Source: a virus
DNA: 28,818 nucleotides
Virus record (IMG/VR): IMGVR_UViG_3300030117_002974
Location: 1-28,818 of that record
Direction: 5' to 3' (one strand)
The position numbers and the translations under genes are program-made. Every line of letters begins with the position of its first letter. Within the stretch, counting starts at the first letter, position 1. This document shows positions 13,005 through 18,928 of this stretch, one piece after another. The notes under the pieces were generated by a model, which was not told where the DNA came from, did no database searches, and was given only the letters and a program-made list of their open reading frames with translations.

Positions 13005-13500
13005 AAAACAAAAAACATTAAAAATTGAAGAAGAAAAGGATTTTGGATCACAACCAATAATTAATGTTGATGGTAAATACATAAGATTGCCAGATTATAA
13101 AGAAATTATTCTCTCTGCTGGTAGAGTAGAGCTAAAAATAAAGTCAGTTTTACACAAATACTTTACAAATAACCAGCTTTGCCCTCAAGACGCTAAAAAA
13201 AATGCAGTCAGACACCTTGCTGGAGAGAAAATGGAATATTTATCAGTTCTTGCGAATGTCAAAAGGAGTCCTACGCAAAATTGGGATCGCATTGAGGGAT
13301 TAGTTGTAGGTGGTTATGATTTAATCAATATAAATTCTTTTGATGCACACTCTGTTTTTACTAAAGCACTCAATGAATGTAAGCCACATGATATGATTTT
13401 GTACGATTTAATAGTAGAAGATCAACCTTGTGGTAGAAAAAACATGGATAGATTAAGAGAATGTCTTGATAATTGTGCAAATTTCTTTAAAATCAAGTAA
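12979..13500 (+). CDS. DUF6456-like protein
   Basis: A 173-residue protein starting at TTG 12979 within the end of the DUF1376 gene (26-base overlap). The start is uncertain because no ATG precedes the domain. After a very Lys-rich N-terminus, it has RLPDYKEIILSAGRVELKIK, a helical centre with DRIEGLV, and DMILYDLIVEDQPCGRKNMD followed by RLRECLDNCANFF. The V-x-D/E...G...RLR--LD-LA-F ending resembles DUF6456, a family common in alphaproteobacterial phages. That link is from motif shape and is tentative. Probably transcribed with the upstream replication gene. Confidence 0.5.
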   Translation: MVKKKKKNKKQKTLKIEEEKDFGSQPIINVDGKYIRLPDYKEIILSAGRVELKIKSVLHKYFTNNQLCPQDAKKNAVRHLAGEKMEYLSVLANVKRSPTQNWDRIEGLVVGGYDLININSFDAHSVFTKALNECKPHDMILYDLIVEDQPCGRKNMDRLRECLDNCANFFKIK

Positions 13501-13532
13501 GGCCTATGTTTGAAACTCTCTTTCCATAGGCC
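13501..13532 (+). terminator. Perfect hairpin after the replication unit
   Basis: GGCCTATG (13501-13508) and CATAGGCC (13525-13532) form a perfect eight-base-pair stem beginning right after the TAA at 13498-13500. GAAA and TTTC inside can extend it with a small bulge and a five-base loop. There is no U-run afterwards, so it may be a processing or attenuation signal rather than a classical terminator. Confidence 0.55.
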
Positions 13533-13543
13533 AATTATAATGT

Positions 13544-13573
13544 TTGACAAGTGGAATCGCATTTTGGTATAAA
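13544..13573 (+). promoter_or_regulatory. Near-consensus sigma70 promoter
   Basis: TTGACA (13544-13549) is a perfect -35 box, followed after 18 bases by TATAAA (13568-13573), with a GG just before it. This is the best promoter match seen in the window, and it stands out because the spacer (GTGGAATCGC) is not pure A/T. Transcription would start near 13580 and reach the ATG at 13614 after a short leader. Confidence 0.7.
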
Positions 13574-13613
13574 TTATTAAGGTCAAATCTTATGCCTTAT
13601 TCCCTTTTTTGTT

Positions 13614-13892
13614 ATGGTCAATCCTTATATAAAATTGTGGGAATCAGTCCTTATCAGATTATTGCTTGACAGTTTAGGTTATCCAAGTCCAACTATGAGT
13701 GAATCTCTTTACAGAATAGAAAATAATGCAAAATTATGGCTTAGATCTAAGTCTTTTGAAGATGTATGCGATCTAGCCGATAAACAACCAAATTATATTA
13801 TGAAAATTTATGACAAAATTAAAAAAAAAGAAAACCTTGAACAAGATCAAGCTGCAAAATATCTCAGATTTTTACTTGTATCAAAACGATAA
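13614..13892 (+). CDS. Hypothetical protein in autonomous cassette
   Basis: A 92-residue protein about 40 bases downstream of the strong promoter. The sequence includes KLWESVLIRLLLDSLGYPSP and ENNAKLWLRSKSFEDVCDLA, then KQPNYIMKIYDKI. The A-x-x-WL-S--F--VC-LA---P pattern resembles a small helical family found in many phage and prophage genomes, without known function. No ribosome-binding site is obvious. It contains an A9 run near 13818 just where a second frame opens. Its own transcription signals suggest expression outside the normal phage programme. Confidence 0.6.
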   Translation: MVNPYIKLWESVLIRLLLDSLGYPSPTMSESLYRIENNAKLWLRSKSFEDVCDLADKQPNYIMKIYDKIKKKENLEQDQAAKYLRFLLVSKR

Positions 13893-14046
13893 TGAGAACT
13901 GCCAATTTTTTATTGTAAGAGATGACAACCAAAAACCAAACCTAGTTATGGTTTATAGAAATTTTGAAAACGAACAACAAATTTTAGATTTTATTGAGGG
14001 TATTAGACTAGCCGACAATCCACAAAGTAGTAGAACAATACATTAA
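13876..14046 (+). CDS. Hypothetical protein overlapping the cassette's first gene, start uncertain
   Basis: The frame is open from 13810 (ATG), but natural-looking protein sequence begins only near DFYLYQNDNENCQFFIVRDD. TTG 13876 would give 56 residues with a 17-base overlap. The body NLVMVYRNFENEQQILDFIEG looks like an alpha/beta protein. This frame is +1 relative to the upstream gene, and an A9 run precedes it. Initiation at a weak start, translational coupling or frameshifting are all possible. No family recognised. Confidence 0.5.
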   Translation: MYQNDNENCQFFIVRDDNQKPNLVMVYRNFENEQQILDFIEGIRLADNPQSSRTIH

Positions 14047-14054
14047 ACACCTAC

Positions 14055-14081
14055 TTAAAAGCCCTTTAAAAGAGCTTTTAA
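14055..14081. terminator. Bidirectional hairpin between convergent genes
   Basis: TTAAAAGC (14055-14062) and GCTTTTAA (14074-14081) are perfect inverted repeats around an 11-base loop. They lie between the end of the cassette (14046) and the end of the leftward operon (14090). The A- and T-rich arms give a short U tract in both directions, as expected for a shared terminator. Confidence 0.65.
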
Positions 14082-14089
14082 CTAAATAT

Positions 14090-14395
14090 TTAATCACTAG
14101 GTAATAATGTTTCTAAGTTTTTTCTGGCCCAAGAAAAACCTTTTTTATCCCAAGAATCATAACACTCTGCAATAATTGTATTGAGATAATAAAGCTCGAC
14201 TTCATTCTTGTCGAACAAATCATCATAATCACTAGTTTTGACATTTATAAAAACCCATTTATTATTATTGTTTGGATCACGAACTACTCTATAAACAAAA
14301 TTTGAATTATTTATATCAATACCACGATCACCAAACCAATTTCTAATAAATTTTTTTGATGTCTTTATTAACTCTATTGGTTTATTTTTAGTCAT
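14090..14395 (-). CDS. Hypothetical protein, last gene of leftward small-gene cluster
   Basis: A 101-residue protein. The ATG at 14395 is preceded by GGAAGGGGAAAACA, a strong start signal; a longer reading from 14476 would overlap the neighbour heavily. Sequence features are LIKTSKKFIRNWFGDRGIDI, FVYRVVRDPNNNNKWVFINV and ECYDSWDKKGFSWARKNLET. A mixed fold with an exposed Asn-rich loop. No family recognised. It overlaps the upstream gene by eight bases. Confidence 0.6.
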   Translation of the reverse strand: MTKNKPIELIKTSKKFIRNWFGDRGIDINNSNFVYRVVRDPNNNNKWVFINVKTSDYDDLFDKNEVELYYLNTIIAECYDSWDKKGFSWARKNLETLLPSD

Positions 14396-14594
14396 TGTTT
14401 TCCCCTTCCTTGCACATTGGACAAATATTAACATAATATTTTTCCCAATCTTTTTGATTAAATTTATAAAATTCAAAAAATATTGAATTAATTACTTTTC
14501 TATACTCATCTTGATCGTTATTAAATTGCTCTATAGACAATGATCCAATAACACTCATTAAATGAAAAGTATCTCTTTTTGTTGTTCTAAGCAT
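14388..14594 (-). CDS. Hypothetical small protein
   Basis: A 68-residue protein from the ATG at 14594, which has GGAGG eight bases upstream. The sequence starts MLRTTKRDTFHLMSVIGSLS and ends with CPMCKEG, a single CxxC close to the C-terminus. The middle (YRKVINSIFFEFYKFNQKDW) is helical and aromatic-rich. Unknown function; expressed with its neighbours on the leftward transcript. Confidence 0.55.
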   Translation of the reverse strand: MLRTTKRDTFHLMSVIGSLSIEQFNNDQDEYRKVINSIFFEFYKFNQKDWEKYYVNICPMCKEGENND

Positions 14595-14596
14595 TA

Positions 14597-14842
14597 TTAT
14601 TTCCTCCAACTTTCTTCTTCACAATCCATTAAACTTAATGCTTTATAAAGTTGTGATTGTTGTTCTTTCCAAATACTTTCTTTTGGTTCGTCTTGTATTT
14701 GGTTTTGCTTTGCGTCAATCATCATAGCTAAAACATCTTTTGCTATTAACAATTTATCAAAACTTGACAAGTCTTTAACTTGTTTTGTTCTAATAGAGTC
14801 AGCATTAATAAAATTACTAACTAAATCTATTTTTTCAGCCAT
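14597..14842 (-). CDS. Hypothetical small helical protein
   Basis: An 81-residue protein, with GAGAGGTTAATA immediately before the ATG. It is predicted helical: MAEKIDLVSNFINADSIRTK, SSFDKLLIAKDVLAMMIDAK, SQLYKALSLMDCEEESW. No motif recognised. The leader matches that of the next gene upstream (GAGAGGTAAATAATA), indicating a shared initiation signal in this operon. Confidence 0.55.
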   Translation of the reverse strand: MAEKIDLVSNFINADSIRTKQVKDLSSFDKLLIAKDVLAMMIDAKQNQIQDEPKESIWKEQQSQLYKALSLMDCEEESWRK

Positions 14843-14857
14843 TATTAACCTCTCTTT

Positions 14858-15175
14858 TTAAGCGACAATATAAATATTGTCTATTGTGTTATTACCTAAA
14901 ACATGAATTTCAATTCCACAATCTTTAACTTTCAAGAAATCATCTTCATTAGTTAAATTCTTATTGATATTACATCTATAAGAAAATATTTTTTTTACTT
15001 CTGGCTTATCACTATAACCTCTTGGAAGTAGTTTTACAGATTTGTTTAATTCATAAACCTTATCAAAACTATTTGGCGAATTTCTAAGTTTATCTACCCA
15101 ATAATTACATTTTGATATTAATTCATTATGCCATGATTGAATTGCAAATTCATTAATTGGTATGTGTGTTCCCAT
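14858..15175 (-). CDS. Hypothetical protein
   Basis: A 105-residue protein preceded by GAGAGGTAAATAATA. Sequence includes MGTHIPINEFAIQSWHNELI, SPNSFDKVYELNKSVKLLP, KKIFSYRCNINKNLTNEDD, and a C-terminal strand region GIEIHVLGNNTIDNIYIVA. Mixed alpha/beta. I do not recognise it. It follows a tiny membrane ORF and belongs to the same leftward transcript. Confidence 0.55.
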   Translation of the reverse strand: MGTHIPINEFAIQSWHNELISKCNYWVDKLRNSPNSFDKVYELNKSVKLLPRGYSDKPEVKKIFSYRCNINKNLTNEDDFLKVKDCGIEIHVLGNNTIDNIYIVA

Positions 15176-15177
15176 TA

Positions 15178-15267
15178 TTATTTACCTCTCATAATTAGAA
15201 TATAACTAATGTAAACAAAGCCTATAATTATAAATAAATCTAGGCCGTTAAAACCTTGAAATAACAT
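15178..15267 (-). CDS. Single-span membrane micropeptide, 29 residues
   Basis: The frame encodes MLFQGFNGLDLFIIIGFV followed by YISYILIMRGK: a short polar N-terminus, about 18 hydrophobic residues and a basic C-terminus. This is the topology of a one-pass membrane micropeptide. The ATG lies just after the stop of the upstream gene (TAATAAAATG), so coupling is likely. It fills the gap between two genes almost exactly, which supports its reality. Function unknown. Confidence 0.5.
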   Translation of the reverse strand: MLFQGFNGLDLFIIIGFVYISYILIMRGK

Positions 15268-15271
15268 TTTA

Positions 15272-15628
15272 TTAAAGCCATTCGTGGTTAATTGCGTAGC
15301 CGTCATCAAAAAGCTCTCTTGATAAGGTATAGATTAAATGAAAACCCATATCCATTCCACAACCACCGACCTTAATTCCGTTGGTTTTGTCTGATACTTT
15401 CCAATCAAGAGCCTTTGATACTAAGTAAGTCCAATCTAATGCCTTATCGTTTTTTAATTGCCTTACTTTAATATGTCGCATCATTCCACTTCTTGAAACG
15501 TGTTCTAACTGTGTAAATAAAGTGTCGCCTTTTTTTAAAACTTCTTTAAGTTGTTTTTTTGCAACTTCTTTATTACTAGCAACTACATCAACCAAAAAGG
15601 GGTTTTGATTTATTATTTTTTTTTTCAT
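15272..15628 (-). CDS. Conserved phage/bacterial protein with VSRSGM and GCGMDMGFH motifs
   Basis: A 118-residue protein. The conserved part is LFTQLEHVSRSGMMRHIKV, then KVGGCGMDMGFHLIYTLS, ending DGYAINHEWL. This signature recurs in small proteins of many phages and bacteria. I know of no assigned function, though conserved Arg, Cys, Asp and His suggest a catalytic or ligand-binding site. GAGAGAAATATT precedes the ATG. Upstream in the transcript lie two tandem hairpins, which may control its expression. Confidence 0.7.
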   Translation of the reverse strand: MKKKIINQNPFLVDVVASNKEVAKKQLKEVLKKGDTLFTQLEHVSRSGMMRHIKVRQLKNDKALDWTYLVSKALDWKVSDKTNGIKVGGCGMDMGFHLIYTLSRELFDDGYAINHEWL

Positions 15629-15644
15629 AATATTTCTCTCTTTC

Positions 15645-15688
15645 TGAATACTTTAGGTATTCATATAAAGGCCAATAAGACCTTTATA
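15645..15688 (-). promoter_or_regulatory. Two adjacent perfect hairpins upstream of the GCGMDMGFH gene
   Basis: Hairpin one: TATAAAGG and CCTTTATA (15664-15671 and 15681-15688), eight pairs, nine-base loop. Hairpin two: TGAATAC and GTATTCA (15645-15651 and 15657-15663), seven pairs, five-base loop. They abut with no spacer, between the stop at 15696 and the start at 15628. The arrangement could terminate, process or protect the leftward transcript. Confidence 0.55.
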
Positions 15689-15695
15689 AAAATAT

Positions 15696-15869
15696 CTAAT
15701 TTGTAATGAATGGTAATGGCTCTGGCTTTCTGCCAATACTTTCCAAATATTTGTTAATTTGATAACAATATTTTTTATATTGGTTAAAAGTTGTATAATT
15801 AAATTGTATTGTATAACCCTTATCAATTTGGTTAACAATATGTTTTAACTCTTGATTGGTTAATTTCAT
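15696..15869 (-). CDS. Hypothetical small protein
   Basis: A 57-residue protein from the ATG at 15869; an ATG at 15890 would add seven residues. GAGAG lies upstream of both. The sequence is MKLTNQELKHIVNQIDKGYT, then NQYKKYCYQINKYLESIGRK, ending PEPLPFITN. Aromatic- and Lys-rich, probably helical. No family recognised. Separated from the next gene in the operon by the tandem hairpins. Confidence 0.5.
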   Translation of the reverse strand: MKLTNQELKHIVNQIDKGYTIQFNYTTFNQYKKYCYQINKYLESIGRKPEPLPFITN

Positions 15870-15939
15870 ATTTGTAGTTCTCTCTTTCATTCTCTCAATA
15901 GATCATAAAAAAAAGAAAAAAACAATAAAAAAAGTAAAA

Positions 15940-16095
15940 TTAATCTAAATATCTTAAATACTTAATATATAGATAATTAAGCAATTTATCCTGATCTTTT
16001 TGGCTAAGCTGCTTATATTCTTTATTTAACTGTTTATCCTCAATAATAAACTTTATAAGCTGATTATCTTTATTGATATCTCTTTTTTTAATCAT
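15940..16095 (-). CDS. Hypothetical small helical protein, first ORF of leftward cluster
   Basis: A 51-residue protein starting MIKKRDINKDNQLIKFIIED and ending LLNYLYIKYLRYLD. Alternating Lys/Asp and Leu/Tyr residues suggest an amphipathic helix. No clear ribosome-binding site precedes the ATG, so the start may be leaderless or weak. A T-rich tract follows the stop on the coding strand (15905-15935), possibly slowing transcription. Supported by an uninterrupted frame with protein-like composition in an otherwise AT-rich area. Confidence 0.45.
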   Translation of the reverse strand: MIKKRDINKDNQLIKFIIEDKQLNKEYKQLSQKDQDKLLNYLYIKYLRYLD

Positions 16096-16595
16096 ACTAA
16101 TATAGACGAATACCAGGCCAAATTATTCCAAAAAACCACGAATTATCTAAACTTAATGAATAAATACTTAAATAAATGCATAAAGAGATATAAAGAACTA
16201 TATAAGATTATACATAGAATATATATAGAAATGGTTGATATACTTAGATTATGTAAGGTCTATCTTTGTTTTTATATTAATGGATATATAAAATAACAAA
16301 ATACATTTTACAAAGCCTATAAAGACAATAACAAACAAAATAAATTAAGAACTATATAAACAAATATATAAAATAATATTTTATTACAGTATTTATAATA
16401 TTATGATGTATATCGGATAATATTTATGTAAATATGTACTATATTATTACTATTATTTTATATGAACAAAATACAAACAGAACTGTGTTGTAAAAATTTA
16501 TGTGGCAACCCCCATCGTATTTTTTTTTATAATTATACTACCGATTACAACTCAGAACTAATGTTCATAAAGGCCTTGCCCATATAAATACAGAT
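16096..16595. promoter_or_regulatory. Very AT-rich divergent intergenic region; possible promoters or origin
   Basis: This 500-base gap separates leftward and rightward genes. Bases 16321-16440 have only 17 G or C in 120. A TATAAT occurs at 16528-16533 on the plus strand after a T8 run, but no good -35 is placed for it. AAGGCCTT (16570-16577) is a palindrome close to the first rightward gene. An ORF of 46 codons at 16156-16296 lacks a start signal and is probably chance. Divergent promoters must lie here; an AT-rich unwinding element is possible. Confidence 0.4.
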
Positions 16596-16814
16596 ATGAT
16601 AGAGTTTACAAAAAATAAAAAAGATATACCTGAAGGTAAGCTATATAGTGAGCTAACTATATTTGGCTGGGATAAGAAAAAAGAGATGCAGCATAGAGTA
16701 TGTTTATATTGTGATGCTTGGGGATCTTTTGCTATACAGCCGAAAGATGCATACAGACAGTATTATTTTTTATGTGGAGATCATTACTCAAGTGAAAAAA
16801 CAGAAAAAATCTAA
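16596..16814 (+). CDS. Hypothetical protein with possible zinc-binding Cys/His
   Basis: A 72-residue protein, first gene of the long rightward block. MIEFTKNKKDIPEGKLYSEL, then HRVCLYCDAWGSFAIQ, then YYFLCGDHY. The C-x-x-C followed by C-x-x-H could coordinate a zinc ion. No family recognised. No strong ribosome-binding site precedes the ATG. It overlaps the next gene by 23 bases if that gene starts at GTG 16792. Confidence 0.55.
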   Translation: MIEFTKNKKDIPEGKLYSELTIFGWDKKKEMQHRVCLYCDAWGSFAIQPKDAYRQYYFLCGDHYSSEKTEKI

Positions 16815-16962
16815 GCCTAAAATTGATGTGTTTAGTATCTTGGTTAAAGAGCTAAATGACAGAACCCCTGTAAAACAAAACTCGGGTAAAGGTATTGTCA
16901 AAGATAGCACAGTTGCACGAATACAAGATATATATAGTGGGGATAAGAAAGACGATGTATGA
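16792..16962 (+). CDS. Hypothetical small protein upstream of methyltransferase
   Basis: GTG 16792 has GGAG about 12 bases upstream and gives 56 residues: a Lys-rich N-terminus (KKQKKSKPKIDVFSILVKEL) and NSGKGIVKDSTVARIQDIYS. The frame is open further upstream to 16663, but that part lies inside the previous gene in another frame. The stop overlaps the methyltransferase start as ATGA. The T-V-A-R-I-x-D-I-Y ending may be a small helical DNA-binding element. Unknown function. Confidence 0.5.
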   Translation: MKKQKKSKPKIDVFSILVKELNDRTPVKQNSGKGIVKDSTVARIQDIYSGDKKDDV

Positions 16963-17675
16963 GAGTTTTAGTAGCTTGTGAATATTCTGGAGTAGTAAGA
17001 GAGGCGTTCAAAAAAAAAGGACATGATGCTTGGAGTATTGATATTTTACCGACAGAAATAGAAGGTAATCATATACAAGATGATGTTTTAAAACATATTG
17101 ATAAAGGTTGGGATTTGATGATTGCTCACCCACCCTGCACTTATTTATCAAACGCAGGTGCTAGGTTTTTATATCCAAAAGGTATATTGAATGAGGAAAG
17201 ATATCAAAAAGGATTAGCAGCAAAGGATTTTTTTATGAAATTATACAATGCTGATATTCCAAGAATTTGTGTAGAAAATCCAATATCAAGTAAAATATTT
17301 AATTTACCAAAACATACACAATCAATACAACCTTATGAATATGGACACCCATACAGTAAGCACACAAGACTTTGGTTAAAAAATTTACCTATGTTAAAAC
17401 CAACAAATAATTTAAAAAATTATCAACCATATTTACCTTCAAATACTGGTGGTAAAAAAAGAGGTCAAAAATGTAGTAATGGAGTTGTCCATAATTGGAA
17501 AGATGCTAGTAGGACATTTGAAGGTGTTGCTAAAAGTATGGCAGATCAATGGACTATTGAGTCAACAAAAAAAGCAGGTAATTGGTTTAATAAAGGTGGT
17601 AAAGATAGACAAAAAAATAGATCAAAATTTTTTAAAGGATTTGCAGATGCTATGGCAAGACAATGGAATAATTAG
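16959..17675 (+). CDS. DNA cytosine methyltransferase-like protein
   Basis: A 238-residue protein. The N-terminus MRVLVACEYSGVVREAFKKK matches the SAM-binding motif I region of C5 cytosine methyltransferases. HPPC at 57-60 is the catalytic PC motif (C60), and VENPISS (E106-N107-P108) corresponds to the ENV-like motif VI. It is shorter than bacterial enzymes and lacks an obvious long target-recognition domain, as in phage relatives with YGHPYSKHTRLWLKNLP. The usual C-terminal A-x-x-MA-QW signature appears twice here. It could modify phage DNA for protection; some such proteins may use other chemistry. It abuts the large terminase (TAGTG). Confidence 0.75.
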   Translation: MRVLVACEYSGVVREAFKKKGHDAWSIDILPTEIEGNHIQDDVLKHIDKGWDLMIAHPPCTYLSNAGARFLYPKGILNEERYQKGLAAKDFFMKLYNADIPRICVENPISSKIFNLPKHTQSIQPYEYGHPYSKHTRLWLKNLPMLKPTNNLKNYQPYLPSNTGGKKRGQKCSNGVVHNWKDASRTFEGVAKSMADQWTIESTKKAGNWFNKGGKDRQKNRSKFFKGFADAMARQWNN

Positions 17676-18928
17676 TGACTACGATTACGATTCCATACAA
17701 GCCTAGAGACCTACAAACACAAGTACACAAGAACCTTAAAAGATTTAATGTATTAGTATGCCATAGACGATTTGGCAAGACTGTATTGACAGTCAATGAA
17801 CTAATAAAAAAATGCTTACAATGTAAGCTACCACGACCACGATATTATTATATAGCTCCGACCTATAGCATGGCAAAAAGGATAGCTTGGGATTACCTCA
17901 AGTATTATACCTCTGTTTTACCCAATATGGACTACCATGAGACCGAATTAAGAGCTGAACTACCCAATGGGGGTAGAATACAGTTATTGGGCTGTGAGAG
18001 GCCTCAAACGCTAAAAGGACTATATATTGATGGAGTGGTTTTAGACGAGGTTGCCCAAATGCCTCCGAAGATGTGGACAGAGGTCATACGACCAGCTCTA
18101 TCAGACAGAGAAGGTTTTATGATTGCGATTGGTACTCCTCAAGGTCATAACGCCTTCTTTGATCTTTATAATCATGGACTCCATGATGATAACTGGTACA
18201 CAGAGAAATTTAAGGCTAGTGAAACAAAAGTAGTTAAAAAAGAAGAACTAGCAGAGGCAAAGAAACTTATGCCTCCAGAGATATACGAAGCTGAGTATGA
18301 ATGTAGCTTTGAAAGTTCTGCAATAGGAGCTATCTATTCACAAGGACTAAACAAAGCAGAAGATGAAGGCAGAGTAACAAAAGTGCCTTATGATCCTACA
18401 ATGAAGGTATCGACCTTTTGGGATCTAGGTATGGCAGATAAAACCTCTATATGGTTTTGTCAGCAAAAAGGAACTGCTATACATCTGATAGATTATTTTG
18501 AGGACTCAGGAGAAAGTTTAGAATACTACTCATCGGTGCTACAAGATCGTGGATATATATACGATACGCACTATCTACCACACGATGCACAAGTACGAGA
18601 GATTGGAACTGGTAAATCGAGGGTAGAAATAGCACAAAGTCTTGGTCTATCGACCAGCATTGTGCCTAAAATGAGTATAGAAGATGGTATTAACGCAGTC
18701 AGAATGACATTATCACGATGTTATTTTGACTTTGAAAAAACAAAAGAAGGATTAGATGCCCTTAGACAGTACAGATGGGCAGTTAATGACAAAGGCGAAA
18801 GCAAAAATAGACCTCAGCACGACTGGACTTCCCATAGTGCAGACGCATTTCGCTACTTATGTACTGGATTACAGGAAACAAAGAACTGGGCAACACAAAT
18901 TAAATATCCGAAACTAGGAATTGTATAA
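17675..18928 (+). CDS. terL: Terminase large subunit
   Basis: A 417-residue protein starting at GTG 17675 (TAGTG overlap). It has an ATPase with a Walker A-like CHRRFGKT (29-36), Walker B VVLDE (121-125, with E125 catalytic) and a coupling-type IGTPQG motif (152-157). The C-terminal RNase H-like nuclease domain contains FWDLGMADKTSIWF (D250) and ends with DWTSHSADAFRYL, carrying the second acidic residues. Length and motifs match Terminase_6-type packaging motors of podovirus-like phages. It would cut and translocate DNA into the procapsid through the portal encoded next (overlap of one base). Confidence 0.93.
   Translation: MTTITIPYKPRDLQTQVHKNLKRFNVLVCHRRFGKTVLTVNELIKKCLQCKLPRPRYYYIAPTYSMAKRIAWDYLKYYTSVLPNMDYHETELRAELPNGGRIQLLGCERPQTLKGLYIDGVVLDEVAQMPPKMWTEVIRPALSDREGFMIAIGTPQGHNAFFDLYNHGLHDDNWYTEKFKASETKVVKKEELAEAKKLMPPEIYEAEYECSFESSAIGAIYSQGLNKAEDEGRVTKVPYDPTMKVSTFWDLGMADKTSIWFCQQKGTAIHLIDYFEDSGESLEYYSSVLQDRGYIYDTHYLPHDAQVREIGTGKSRVEIAQSLGLSTSIVPKMSIEDGINAVRMTLSRCYFDFEKTKEGLDALRQYRWAVNDKGESKNRPQHDWTSHSADAFRYLCTGLQETKNWATQIKYPKLGIV

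Noticed and set aside
16156-16296. A 46-codon ORF in the AT-rich gap
   Set aside because: No ribosome-binding site, composition dominated by Ile/Tyr/Lys as expected from random AT-rich DNA, and no recognisable pattern.
16490-16540. Terminator or promoter at the T8 run with TATAAT
   Set aside because: The stem before the T-run (ATGTGG with CCCCAT) has a mismatch and is separated from the T-run, and no -35 box sits at a proper distance from TATAAT; kept only as a note in the intergenic entry.
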